From assembly GCA_022457065.1 (NCBI GenBank), contig JAJGBQ010000001.1:4464001-4528000 (forward strand): a stretch of 64,000 nucleotides of DNA, given 5' to 3'. The stretch's first letter is position 1. Each line of letters begins with the position of its first letter. The translations under genes were made by a program, and so were the position numbers. This stretch comes from Curvularia sp. ZM96. Taxonomy: Eukaryota; Ascomycota; Dothideomycetes; Pleosporales; Pleosporaceae. Under the pieces are notes generated by a model. It ran no database searches. It had not been told where the DNA came from and saw only the letters and a program-made list of their open reading frames with translations. Of the stretch, positions 33,679 to 44,524 are shown piece by piece.

Positions 33679-36600
33679 TTACTTTCCTCCCTTCGCAGAT
33701 GCCTTCGCCTTGCCCTTGCCTTTACCCTTGGGCTTGACATCCTCCTCTTCATCGTCGTCACTCTCCTCGTCTTTTGCCTTCTTCTTCGCTCCCTTCTTCG
33801 CCGTCGCCGCCCCCTTCTTAGGCGCAGCCTTCTTCTTCGGCTGTTTGACATACTTGTCCTTGGAGAGGTCCACGTCCTCGTCATCTTCATCCTTGATTTC
33901 CTCAATCACTTCGCCCTCGTCAGACTCTTCAATCGCTTCTTCCAAGTCTGGCTTCTCCTTTGCCATTTTCTTCGGCGCAGTAACGGAAGACGCCTTCATG
34001 AACGGTAGTGGATGTGATTGCTGGTTGTATCTGAGAAATGAAGTTAGTTTGTGAGATCCAAGTCTGCGCAATCTTATGTCTATACTTACAGTCGTGTAAA
34101 GGTCGACTTGGCCTGAGTGTCAATCTTGACCTTCTCCTGATCCATGGGGCCGACTCCCAGTTCCATAATGGCATCAAAGTCGTCCTTTGTCAGGTAGTAG
34201 CTGTCCATCAACTCAATGATCTCCGGTACCGCTTCCTTGCCCTCCTTCTGCAGCTTTTGGACGAGATCCGTCCAAAGCATCGGGACGTATTGTTGACGAA
34301 TCTCGTGCCGGTCACCAGAAGACCGCAACCGCATGTGAGCCTGGATTTCCTTGACCATGCGACTGAGTTTGTTGGCAGTGCTGTTCTTGCCCAACCACGA
34401 TGTGAAACGTGTCTGATTACCAGCAGTGCTGCCAGATACAAAACTTGCAGGCCTCACAAAACTGAAAACTGCATGTGTAGGCATCAGACTCCATTGCTGC
34501 TGAGAGCCGTGAATCATCCGGTCGACCAGATCACCATCGCTAATGCTGTCTGCGGCCTGCGATATAAGTTCAAGATTCTTGAGGTTCTTTTCTTTTCCAG
34601 AGTAGTTGAGCGATGAGATGGGGTTCGTGCCAAGATAATTCTCCTGAAGCATCAACGGGCTGAACTCGTGGTCATTGAAGTAGAGCTCAATCTTCTCGTT
34701 GAGCGTGGCCTTGCTACTCGAAGCAAACATGCCGCCTCCAAGGATCTTTTGCGTGATATCCCATGGCTTCAAAATGACATGCTTCTCCCAGTTCTTCGAC
34801 ATGGCCTTGCCCTTGTCAAAGTCCATGGCTTCTTGATCTATCTTTGCAGTAGATATCATGTTGACAACTTGGCGGATATCGGAGTTGCTGCCTTCAATAA
34901 GAGCATTGACAACTGGCGCCGGCATCTTGAGGCCCTCTCGGAACGCAATCGTCATGATGCGTGATCGCACCTGATCCACAGTGGGCTTCCGGAAAGGGAG
35001 GTCGTACGTCACGTAATCGAAGGGCTTCATCTTGGGCTGCCTCCTGTCGTTGCAAATGAGGATCATGGGAATTTCCGTCTTTTTGCAGACAGCAGCAAGC
35101 GCACCGACACCACCACGGTCGCCTGCGGACATACCGTCAACCTCGTCCATAATCAGGACAAGCTTCTTTCTGGAGTCTTCGACTTTCTTTCCCTCTCCGG
35201 CAAAGTAACCGAGCAGAGAGGTAGTACTGAGGACACCGCGAAGACCATCTTCAATGAGCTTCTTGCTTCTAGTGTCACTGGCGTTCCTCTCGACAATATC
35301 GTAACCTTCAAGCTTGGCGACGAGATGTGCTGCAGTAGTCTTGCCAATGCCGGGTCCTCCGTGGATCATAACAGCACGGAAGTTCCCGCTACCATCTTTA
35401 CCGGCGAGCTTGAAGCCTGTCTTGAGGTTTTTCGGGAAGGCCTGCAGCCAGCGTTGTAGCTTCTCGACCGATGCCTTGTTTCCGCATATCTGGGCCAACG
35501 ACGTGGGTGCGTACTTGGTCGTCCACAGTCGAGAGTCGACCTCTGGGCCTCCACTCTGAGAAGCAGCAGTGACAGCCGAAACGGGTTTCTTTCCTGATGC
35601 TGCAGCAGCTGCCGCCGCAGCTTTGAGTTCTTTCTGGCGCTTCCTCTCTTCTTGCTCAAGTTCTGCCGCTTGCTTTTCAATCTTTTCCTGCTCTTTGCGT
35701 TGCTTCTCCGCGTATGCTGCTTGAGCTTTGCTGTCGCCCTTGTTGCCTGCTGCTGTCAGTTTTTCGATGAGCGCCGTCAGGCCATCTTCGTCAATCGTCT
35801 TGATGTCCATGTCACGAATCTTTTGCAACTTGCTAGGTCCCGCATCTTGGCCCAAGACAACGTAATTGGTCTTCTTGCTTGGAGCGGTAGTCACTTTGCC
35901 GCCATGACGCTTGACCAGCTCCTGGCTCTCAGTCCGGCCCCATCTCTGTAGCACGCCGGTGAAGACAAAACTCAGTCCAGCAAGACAGGTATCTGAGCCT
36001 TGAGGCATATCGCTCGACGAGCCTTGTGTGGGTCCAGCATCGCCACGGCCTGCATTTGCTTGCCAATTGAACTTCGCATTTGGGTCTTTTGCTGGAGGAG
36101 TTGGAGCACGCACGGTAGGTATGCTGTCGTAGATGGCCTGGATATCAGCACTGTCTTCGACCTCTTCCTTTTTCGCCTTCTTCTTTGCTGGCGATTTTGC
36201 TGGGGTGGCTTTCTTCGGCTTCGGCTTCACCGGCTTGTCCTCTTCATCCTCGTCATCTTCGTCTCGCTCGGGGGACTTGCGTTTCTTGGTAGCAGCCGAT
36301 GTCTTCTTTGGTTTGCTCGAGGCCGCTTGTTCCTCCTCGTCCGGCTCAACAAAATCATCGTCCCCATCTAGATCCTTCATGTCCACATCCTCGTCTTCAG
36401 GATCGAAATCGTCATCGCCCTTGATTGTTTTTTGTTGTTTCGCTGGGGCCTTTGGTGTTCCACGATGCGGTAGCTTTATGGGCATATCCTCGTCACTCTC
36501 GGAAGCCTCCTGATAGTCATCCTTGCCCTTGCCCTTGATGTTTTCCTCGAAAATATCGCCTGCTTCGTCCAGGTCATCGTCCGGAAATTCGTCCTCATCG

Positions 36601-37069
36601 TCCCTCTCTGCATAGGATTTGACGGGCTTCTTTGCACGGCCAGAAGTCTTGCCATTGGCCGCCTTCTCACTCGCCTTAGCAGCCGGCTTCTTAGGTGTGG
36701 TGTTTGGTGCCTCAGCGGCTTTCTTCTTAACAGGCTCTGATCGCTTAGGCTTTTTGCTACCAAAAAACTCAGATGTAGTTGTCTCCTCAAGCACAGGCTC
36801 CGGTGTGGGTTCGCGTTTAACTTTCTTCGCCGCTGGCTTCTTTGGTGTCGCTTTCTTCGACCTGTGCATTCGTCAGTTTCGCCGGCGGCATCATTACAGT
36901 GTCTCACTCACTTCGCCTCCTCTTCGTCATCATCAGAGTCCTCTACAACTCTGCTGGTGCGACCCTTTTTCTTCGGTGCAGCCTTCTTCGGCGCAGGCTC
37001 CTCCTTCTGCGAACCCTGGCTCGCCTTGGGCGGCCCACCACCAAAGAAGCTGCGAATGTCGGCTGGCAT
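33679..37069 (-). CDS. RFC1: Replication factor C subunit 1 (clamp loader large subunit)
   Basis: Three exons: 37069-36912, 36861-34090 and 34030-33679, giving 1093 aa with introns of 50 and 59 bp. The N-terminal MPADIRSFFGG resembles a PCNA-interacting peptide. A long Lys/Asp/Glu-rich disordered region follows. A BRCT domain spans about 343-417 (LAGLSFVFTGVLQRWGRTE...KKTNYVVLG). The AAA+ module has Walker A HGGPGIGKTT (about 556), Walker B LVLIMDEVDG (about 625) and the ICNDRRQPKMKPF sensor region. The RFC1 C-terminal domain is followed by a Lys-rich acidic tail. The protein opens PCNA and loads it at primer ends in the five-subunit RFC complex. It shares a 306-bp promoter with the divergent uL16m gene. 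Confidence 0.97.
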
Positions 37070-37375
37070 CTTGTAATCTCTCCCGAAAAACACAACAATT
37101 AAACCACCATTGAATTGTCGCGTTGACGTACCAGTGTGTCGACGACGAGCGTGGTGTGGTGGTGGAAAGAGTGGGTTCTGACAGGCAACACAGGCAACTG
37201 ACGTTCACGACGCGCCTTCGCGCAGTCATTAGGCAATTACGCACTTTACGCGCGCGCCGCGGGTCGCACCGCCACAATCCAGAAATCGCACCAGCCACGG
37301 CTTGGCAGACCAGAACTTCAATGTCCGTCTAACTACCATGGACGTACCCAACGCAACCCCCACAAACCACACATC
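37070..37375. promoter_or_regulatory. Bidirectional promoter RFC1 / MRPL16
   Basis: 306 bp between divergent start codons of two housekeeping genes, containing ACGCG-type motifs (for example ACGCGCGCCGCG near 37248). ACGCGT-like MCB elements drive replication genes in yeasts; a role here is inference. Confidence 0.45.
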
Positions 37376-38177
37376 ATGCCGCCCCCGAGGATACAACCCA
37401 GCCTGCTGGCTCAATTCAGTCAATTGACGCTCTCTGCAACTCGTCCCACACGTATGCCTCCATCCAAGTCAAGGTCCAAACCATATAGTCAAAAAAGTTA
37501 ACCAACCCACCCCGATAGTCCTCCAAAAGCCATGTCAATTCCTCGCCAAACCCACCCTCACCACCCCCCTCCTCTCCCGAGCCTTCTCCTCGACCCCAAT
37601 TCAAGCCTCCTACCTCGCCCCCAAAGCCGGTGAATCGCGCAAATCTCGCAAAGGCCGATGCCACGTCCCCACCGGCGGCAGCATGCGCGGGACCACCGTC
37701 GTCTGGGGCGACTACGGGCTGCGGCTGCTCGACCACGACCGGCGCATTTCCTCCCAGCAACTCCGCATCGCCGAGGAAACTATCAAAAAGCGTCTTCGAG
37801 GCATGAAATTCCGGCTCTACATGCGCGTCGCTGCGAACATTGGCGTGTACACATCTGGCAACGATGTGCGTATGGGAAAAGGAAAGGGCAGTTTTGATCG
37901 CTGGACGGCGAGGGTGCCGGTTAGTAGGATAGTGTTTGAGATTAAGGGAGATTTGCACGAGCAGGTGGTCAAGGATGCGTTTAGATTGGCGGGAAATAAG
38001 CTGCCGGGACTGTATGAGTTTGTGAGGAGGGGGGATCCGCCTGTTATGGGACTTACGAAGGTGGGGAATGGGTTAACGGTGGAGGAGCTGAAGAGGCCGA
38101 GGAGGAAGGAGCCGCTCGAGCAGACGGCGGCAAGGTTGCCAGAGGCCAGTGCGGCGGCACCGAGAGCGGAGATGTAG
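37376..38177 (+). CDS. MRPL16: Mitochondrial large-subunit ribosomal protein uL16m
   Basis: Two exons: 37376-37451 and 37519-38177, giving 244 aa with a 67-bp intron. The N-terminus (MPPPRIQPSLLAQFSQL... RAFSST) is an Arg/Ser-rich mitochondrial presequence. The mature core starts about residue 62 with APKAGESRKSRKGRCHVPTGGS and contains L16 signatures: WGDYGLRLLDHDRRISSQQL, RIAEETIKKRL, KFRLYMRVAANIGVYTSGNDVRMGKGKGSFDRWTARV and AFRLAGNKLPG. uL16 sits near the peptidyl-transferase centre and tRNA path. An antisense ORF over most of the gene is a shadow. Confidence 0.95.
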
Positions 38178-38541
38178 AGGGATTGTGTATGAATATTGAA
38201 ATGATAGTGTGAACTGAGGGAATCGAGGGTCTGGGTATATTGCCGTGGTTGGAGCTTTTCCAAGGCGCGATTGAACAACTCGTAGTACATATGCTTTCCA
38301 AAGACTCTTGAAAAAGAAAATCACTACAAGGCGATGTTCATCCAGCACTAAAGGTCTGTGAAACCACATCATCACAACCAAGGACAGATTTACCAGCACT
38401 GAAATGAAAATCTGGAATTTTGTCACCATCATCCGGTCGGACATCTAACAATACCAGCGTCCAACACTACAGAGAAAAAACGAAACCCCTCCCGAACAAA
38501 AAAAAACACAATCATAACATCCATAGGATATAAAACTCTCT

Positions 38542-40357
38542 TTACGCCTTGTACAAAGTATCCAAAAATCCCTTTGCCAAATCCTCGACCACACTCTTGT
38601 TCGGTAAGCTACCTGCGACACCATACAGGGCCGCTGTATCTCCCTTGACTGCGCCTTTTGCTCCCTTGCCCTCTGCAATACGCTTGCGCTCTGCTTCACG
38701 GACCTCCTCTGTGACTTCAATCAAGTCGCTGATAAGCTTATCCGTAACCGCGACAATAGGCAAAGTAACAGCGACGTGAATGGCAGGCGGCGTCTGCAGG
38801 GCGTTCAAGTGCCAGCCCTTTGCCGACATGCCGTCAGCAATGTCGTAGATATCGAGAGTGTTTGATAGGAAAGCTACGACGGATACCATGGGGCGGCCGA
38901 TGACTTTGAGGTCAGAGGAGAGTTCGGGGCGTTCGCGGATGGCGGATTCGATTTTCTTCATGCCGCCGACGATCTTGAGGCAAGAGTCGAGGTAGCCGTT
39001 GGCGCCCTGCTTGACGAGACTGGCCCAGCATCCGGCGATTAGAGCACCGGGGCGAGAACCGGCGATGGAGGGTGAGGCATAGACACCACCAGACCAGTCT
39101 GGTGAGATGAAGTATTGGTATTTGCGGTAGGCGTCGGAGCGGTAGAGGACGGTTGAGCTACCCTTGGGCGCAAAACCATACTTGTGCGTGTCGCAGGAGA
39201 TGCTGGTTACGCCCTTGAGGCGGAAGTCGAAGGGTTCGTAGTCGAAACCGGCCTTGGGGAGCATGGGGACGAGTAGAGAACCGAGACAGCAGTCAACGTG
39301 CAGGGGAATCTTCTTCTTGTATGCGAGTTTGCTCAAAGAGGTGATGTCGTCGATGATGCCGTGGGGGAAGTTGGGAGCTGACCCGACCAACAGGACTGTG
39401 TTGGGGTTGATCAACCGGGAGACAGACGGGATATGAACCTTGTAGCTCGGGGCTTTGCATTGTACAATGTGCATTTTGATCTTGAAGTATTCGCAGGCCT
39501 TGCGGAAAGCAGTGTGTGCGGTCTCGGGAAGAATCATCTCAGGCTCGGTAACTCCGCGCTCCTTGTATGCCTTGTTGCGTGCGGACAGGCATGCCATGAG
39601 GATAGACTCTGTTCCACCGGAGGTGGTGACGCCTACAGCGTCATGTGGAGCGTTGAAGAGAGAAAGGACCTAGAGAACGTTAGTGACATGATTGACATTA
39701 CCGCAAGTTCAACGTACCATGGCTACAATTTCAGCCTCCATCTTCCTTACACCGGGGAAGACATCAGGGTGGATCGGATTCGACACGGTAAACTTGCCAA
39801 ACGCCTCTGTCTGCAACCGGATCAGGTCGTCTCCGCCGTGGTATACCGCACCGCTGACTCGTCCATCCTCCCAACGGGTATGATCCATGTTGGCCAGCTC
39901 ATCCAGTTTGGCGCGCACCTCGTCTTCGCTCCATCCCTCGGCCGGTAGACTGGTCAGGCGCTGCACACCAGGTCCGCTCGGGACAAGTTTGCGCTCCAAT
40001 CCTAGAATTGACTCTGAAACCTGGGCCTGGACCTTTTCGCGAACACCGGGAAGTCGTAGAAAAACTCCGTAGAGGTAGCGGCGGATACTGACATAGGCAT
40101 CAGTGGCTGAGCCGAAGATGCCGCGGCCTTTTAGTTGGTAGAAGGTGATGCGTGACCATCGTAATACGAAGAAGAGGAAAACAATATTGCGCAGGCTGTT
40201 TGGAAGGTCAGAAGATTAGATGGTGCAATTGAGCCTGGCTAAGAGGAGCAACTTACACGTCAATGTTGAAAGCAAGGAGTTGGCCGTTTGGCGAGTTCTT
40301 GCGCGCAACAAACGAGTCGCGCAAGAGACTAATCGGTAGTTGCGATGAGCCGGGCAT
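38542..40357 (-). CDS. DPL1: Sphingosine-1-phosphate lyase
   Basis: Three exons: 40357-40257, 40195-39718 and 39669-38542, giving 568 aa with introns of 61 and 48 bp. The short luminal N-terminus is followed by a membrane anchor (NIVFLFFVLRWSRITFYQLKGRGIF). The PLP-decarboxylase fold comes next: SGGTESILMACLSARNKAY, HVDCCLGSLLVPML and the PLP-lysine motif SCDTHKYGFAPKG. The enzyme cleaves phosphorylated long-chain bases to hexadecenal and phosphoethanolamine at the ER, the exit step of sphingolipid catabolism. Length and layout match yeast Dpl1. All key residues are present. Confidence 0.96.
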
Positions 40358-40691
40358 TTTGGAACTGATGAGAATTGAGGACCTAGGACATAGCACCTGA
40401 AGCAATGCGGGTTTGCGCGTTGCTTAAAGCCTGCCAACTGGGTGAGGTCATTTGGTTCACATGCGTTTCCGGAGAGCCAAGGATGCCGAAGCCGAAGGCG
40501 CCTGTCATCGGTACGGATCTCGGGTTCGGCGGGGCACTGCCGTTTTGAGGAGTCTCCTCTGCAAAAAGAAGCCAATGAGAAACCAGCATCTACAAATGAC
40601 CCTAGATTTGCCGGGGAATCACCATAAGGGTCCTTGAACTCAATCTATTACAGAATCCCTGATTTAATTGGTGCTCATGTTCAACAGCTAG

Positions 40692-43060
40692 CTATCGTTG
40701 CGCGTGCCAACGGTAATGCGCTCCCATGGCAAACACGGGCATGGAAGCACCACAGTCATCGCAGCGGAATAAGTCTCCGTCAGTCATGTCCTCGTCTTCG
40801 GACTCCCAGGCATCAGCAGCCGAGATGTCGACCTCTTGCGAAGGGGTCGGGACGTCTTCGGAACCGACTACGGGCATGTCCCTCGAGCAATAATCTACCT
40901 TGGGCCATAAGGCCGAGCGATCCCTTGTGGTATCCTGCATGGGTTCGACGGCTGGCGGTTCTTCCTCGACTCTCCACTGCCGCAATACGCCGTCTTGGTT
41001 CTTAAACATTTTACTAATGTCTCTCCCAACACCGCCCTTCTCGCTCGCAGCATCAGCCATGTTGGTGGCAGCAACGTTGATTAGACTCAGGTTCCAGCCG
41101 CTTTTTTCAGGATGCAGTCTTCGGAACAGAGGCACAAGTGTCTCGCAGAGTAGTTTTTCAGTCACCGACGCTATATCGCTTTTGAGGTTAAACACAAAGC
41201 TGGGCATAGGAGCAGATCTGGAGATGCGGGCAAAAGACCTGTTCCGACTACCATCTGGATTTTGAGGCGGACGAGGTCGTGTGGACAGGCGAATGGTTTT
41301 TGGATGTGCCTGCCATCGCTTCACGGTCACAGGAGGAGCAGATGCATCCTGGACATGGTCTGGCTCCTCGTCGAGCAGATCCGTGTGCATCCTCTCGACT
41401 AGTCTCGTCGTGAGCACACGCAGCTCCTTGACTACTGCGTCCATAGTGTCGAGACGCAGATAACTATCTTCGATACTGATCTGTCGGGGTGTCTCACGGG
41501 CCTGGCCGACTTTCGTCTCGTCACAGCCGTTAAGCAAACCCCATATTCGGGCTCCAATGCCTTGAGGCACTCCTGGACCACCCAAAACCCGCTCGAGCGT
41601 CTCTGGACCCATAGCGGGGTGCATCCTCACATCACGCACAGTGACATGTTCCTTGGTGGCTCCATAGATCAGGCCCGTGTCCGAATCTGCCGGGCGTTGC
41701 AGGACATATGCACGCAGCTTTTGTGCCGTCTTGGAGCCTATACCTGGAATCTTGCCGATTTCGTAAGCATCGAGGAAACGTGTCACATTATCCAGTGTTT
41801 CGTCTCCGTTGGAAACGTAGGGTGGGACTAAAGTTGTTTGAGCGTTGGGCTTGTGCGTGTTTCCCACAAGCTTTGACAGTAACTGTTGAAGCTTAGGTTA
41901 CCGGCCCATTTCTTCATAGTACGATTCAATACCTTGTTTGTCGAAACACCAACCGTGGCAGTATAGCCCATTTCAGACTCAAGCTTTGTCCGCAGGTAGT
42001 GCGCCAGATGGCTCGCCAAAGCCAATCGGAGATGCAATGGATCTAACAAAGTGGTTCCTGCTGCAGGTTAGCGCCATGAACAGACGGCTGTGGCCGCACA
42101 CGGCAGATGTGTTGGATCACCGCGATGCATGCCATGTTGGTGGCAGGCGGATGAGCACAGTCATAGGTCTCACTAGACGCTGAAGAGCCGCGAGACTTGA
42201 GCAAGGCGAGCGTCAGCCTTGCAGCGTGGATGTGGAGAGTCTCGCAGGCCACGCGCCGCGAAGCTTACCTAAGCTTTCATTCGCCGTTTCGGGATAGAGA
42301 TGGCCTGTCAGCCGGGTTGCGTCGTAAAAGAACCCCACTGTGGGATCGTCCTTGGCGAGACAGAAGAAGGCGTTGCCGAGGTCATTAACATTGAGAATGG
42401 AGACATTGTAGTCGACCACGTCGGTCACGTCGAGAAAGACCTGATTACTATGGCTCAGCGCTGGGCGGGTGCAGGCTAGTGGTGCCAAGACCAACCTCGT
42501 CGAAGCCTAGTCGCTCGCAACGCTTGCTCCAAGTGAAGGATCGCAGAAACGCATACAGCTGCTTGGACGCATCCCGAAAGGGGGTTAGGTCCTCACCAAG
42601 GACAATGACTAGATCCGGGCAGGCTCTGCGAGCGTCGCGAACCAGCTGCAGTTTGTGCAGGCCCTGCAACAGTCAACCACGGGATGACGGGCGCATGGGG
42701 CGCAAGGCTGGGCACGTACTCGTCTGCGGGCCTCGTAGTTGCAGGTGACGACTATCTGCTTCTGCTGCACGGCCAGCGGGACATTCTTGAGGGCCGGGTT
42801 GCGGTGCTCGAAGACGCTGGCGTAGAAGCAGTCCTGTGGCGAGGGCGAGGGGCCGGGTTAGCGATTGCGCAACGCCGTGGCCGCAGCGGTAAGCAGGACG
42901 CACGTAGTCCTAGAGGATACGAACGACACGGTGTTAGCAGGCGGTCGAGGCTGTGCCAGGGCGGCGGCGGAGTGGAGGCCTGGTGCTGACGAACAAAGTG
43001 GAGGACAATGGCGCTGGTGGTGCGCCCGACAGAGCAGCTGGTCCGACGAGGGGCGTCCAT
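40692..43060 (-). CDS. Y-family translesion DNA polymerase, iota type, with a 6-nt microexon
   Basis: Seven exons: 43060-42995, 42909-42904, 42833-42720, 42663-42496, 42440-42269, 42042-41933 and 41882-40692, giving 608 aa. Introns are 85, 70, 56, 55, 226 and 50 bp. The 6-nt exon 2 (GACTAC) encodes D23-Y24 and completes LHFDYDCFYASVFE; its Asp is the first catalytic metal ligand. The second acidic pair is GFDEVFLDVT (D117-E118). VSTNKLLSKLVGN and an HhH region (IGKIPGIGSKTAQKL) follow, then the little-finger domain. The C-terminal C-x2-C...H-x3-H (FRCDDCGASMPVFAMGAHYRWH) resembles a UBZ ubiquitin-binding finger. Role: bypass of damaged bases. Shares a short promoter with the gene at 43541. 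Confidence 0.92.
42904..42909 (-). other. 6-nt microexon encoding the catalytic Asp
   Basis: On the minus strand this reads ...CCTCTAG|GACTAC|GTGCGT..., flanked by an 85-bp upstream intron (donor GTTCGT) and a 70-bp downstream intron (acceptor GCCACAG). Both flanking phases are 0, so skipping keeps the frame but removes Asp-Tyr from the universally conserved D-x-D-x-F-Y/F-A motif. Direct joining of exons 1 and 3 would give HFDCFYA, which lacks the normal spacing. Confidence 0.85.
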
Positions 43061-43540
43061 GGCAGAAGCGCCGGCGTGGAGGAGAGACGACGCAGACGCC
43101 TGTCCTGTCGCACAGTGTTTCGGCGTGGTGCGTCTGCTGTGCGGCGCCGTCTGCGTGTGCGTATGCGCGTGCGGGGGATGCCGGCGCCGGGCGGGCGTCG
43201 TGCCAAGGCGAGCCGTTTGGCGTGCGAGGGCCGTGCGCGCGTTGTCTTGCGCGCATTTGTCGGTCGCCACTTCCTCGCTGCAGTCCACAATCTATCTTTG
43301 GATGGCGCTAGTGGGGGTGTATTTTGGGACCACCGCGCCCAGCCAAGCAAAGCGCTTCGTGTCCCAGGTCCAAGTCTTCCTCCGCGCCTCGACGACATGG
43401 GCGGCTGCACCGCGCTGTTAATACCCTCATGCCCCTCGCCCGCCCATGCCGCCCTCGCTTTTCCTCGCTTGTCCATCTCTCCCACTCGCACCACCACCAC
43501 CACCACCACCACTCCCACGGCACATGCCGCCCTGCGACAC
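43061..43540. promoter_or_regulatory. Divergent promoter, polymerase / disordered-protein gene, with CAC repeat
   Basis: 480 bp of GC-rich DNA between divergent starts. It includes a (CAC)n microsatellite at about 43487-43512. The plus frame of the 43541 gene stays open back to about 42953, so a longer N-terminus for that gene cannot be excluded. Confidence 0.45.
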
Positions 43541-44524
43541 ATGATGCTCTCGACGCTCCACCCAGCACACCCCTCCATGACACCGTCCTACCCAAGCAAA
43601 TCACCTGCCATGTCGACCATGACCACCTCGCTGCCTATAATACCCCCGCCGCGCCAGGGCCCCGCCCGCCCAAAGCTTTCCATCAACACTGAACAACCTC
43701 GCATCCTGGGAAAGGGTGCCAGCCTGCGCCTCGACACGCTCAGCGCAGCCTCGCCTACCGTCCGCAACACCTTTACCAACGCCTACGAGCGCCCCTCGAC
43801 CGCACCCACCCTGCAGCGCCCAACAAGACCCTCGCTGTCGATAGAGAGCAACCTGGCCACCGTCACCACCAACAACAGCGCAACGACGCCCAGCTCAGCA
43901 TCCACCCTCTCATCCACCCTCACATCCGCCTCCAACGAGTCGGCCACCTGCGCCATCCCCTACAAGCAGCCCCACAACCTCACCTCCATCCTCACCAACA
44001 GCCCGGCCCGCTCCATAATACCACGCACCATGTCTTCCAGCCGGCCCATGTTTCCTGCTGAGAAGCACGTCTGTTTCCGCACCCCGCTCGAGGAGGAAAT
44101 CACCACGACCCGGTACACAATGGCCCACTCGGACCTCGAGTCGTCCATCTCCACCTTGTCTACCGTCTCATCGGTCGCATCTACAGCAACCACCGACTCC
44201 AATCCGTCGGCATCCCACCACTCGCTGGTGGTCAACACCTGCAACGATTCCTCCAATGCCAGCATATCACCCCTACAGCTGTCGCTCCAAAGCTCCACCT
44301 CGACCTTTTCGTCGACGGAAAGCTCGCCTCGAAAAAAGGGCCCACGCACTGGCGAGAAGCGCGACTCATCCTCATCAGAAGACGAAAGTGACACCTGTCC
44401 CGAAACCCCCATCGCTGGCCGACGGAAGAGAACACGGGACTGGCGCTGGACACTTGGTCCCCTACCTTCTGACAAGTCATCGTCGTCGTCGGCGAGTGAC
44501 GCCGCAAGCGAAGACAGCAACTGA
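43541..44524 (+). CDS. Conserved disordered fungal protein of unknown function
   Basis: 327 codons from MMLSTLHPAHPSMTPS if the ATG at 43541 is used. Almost entirely Ser/Thr/Pro-rich. Two blocks look conserved: EKHVCFRTPLEEEITTTRYTMAHSDLESS (about 195-223) and GRRKRTRDWRWTLGPL near the C-terminus, ending in an acidic/Ser tail. The HVCF core with basic residues before it resembles a protein phosphatase 1 RVxF docking motif, which is inference. No membrane segment or signal peptide. The frame is also open upstream to about 42953, overlapping the divergent polymerase gene, and the start is uncertain. Confidence 0.7.
   Translation: MMLSTLHPAHPSMTPSYPSKSPAMSTMTTSLPIIPPPRQGPARPKLSINTEQPRILGKGASLRLDTLSAASPTVRNTFTNAYERPSTAPTLQRPTRPSLSIESNLATVTTNNSATTPSSASTLSSTLTSASNESATCAIPYKQPHNLTSILTNSPARSIIPRTMSSSRPMFPAEKHVCFRTPLEEEITTTRYTMAHSDLESSISTLSTVSSVASTATTDSNPSASHHSLVVNTCNDSSNASISPLQLSLQSSTSTFSSTESSPRKKGPRTGEKRDSSSSEDESDTCPETPIAGRRKRTRDWRWTLGPLPSDKSSSSSASDAASEDSN

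Noticed and set aside
34038..34616. 192-codon plus-strand ORF
   Set aside because: Antisense to the RFC1 coding exon, no motif of its own.
37416..37958. 180-codon minus-strand ORF
   Set aside because: Antisense shadow of the mitochondrial uL16 gene, whose spliced plus-strand frame has clear family motifs.
42752..43288. 178-codon minus-strand ORF and overlapping long ORFs around 42.9-43.6 kb
   Set aside because: GC-rich region keeps several frames open by chance; the spliced polymerase frame explains the conserved residues.
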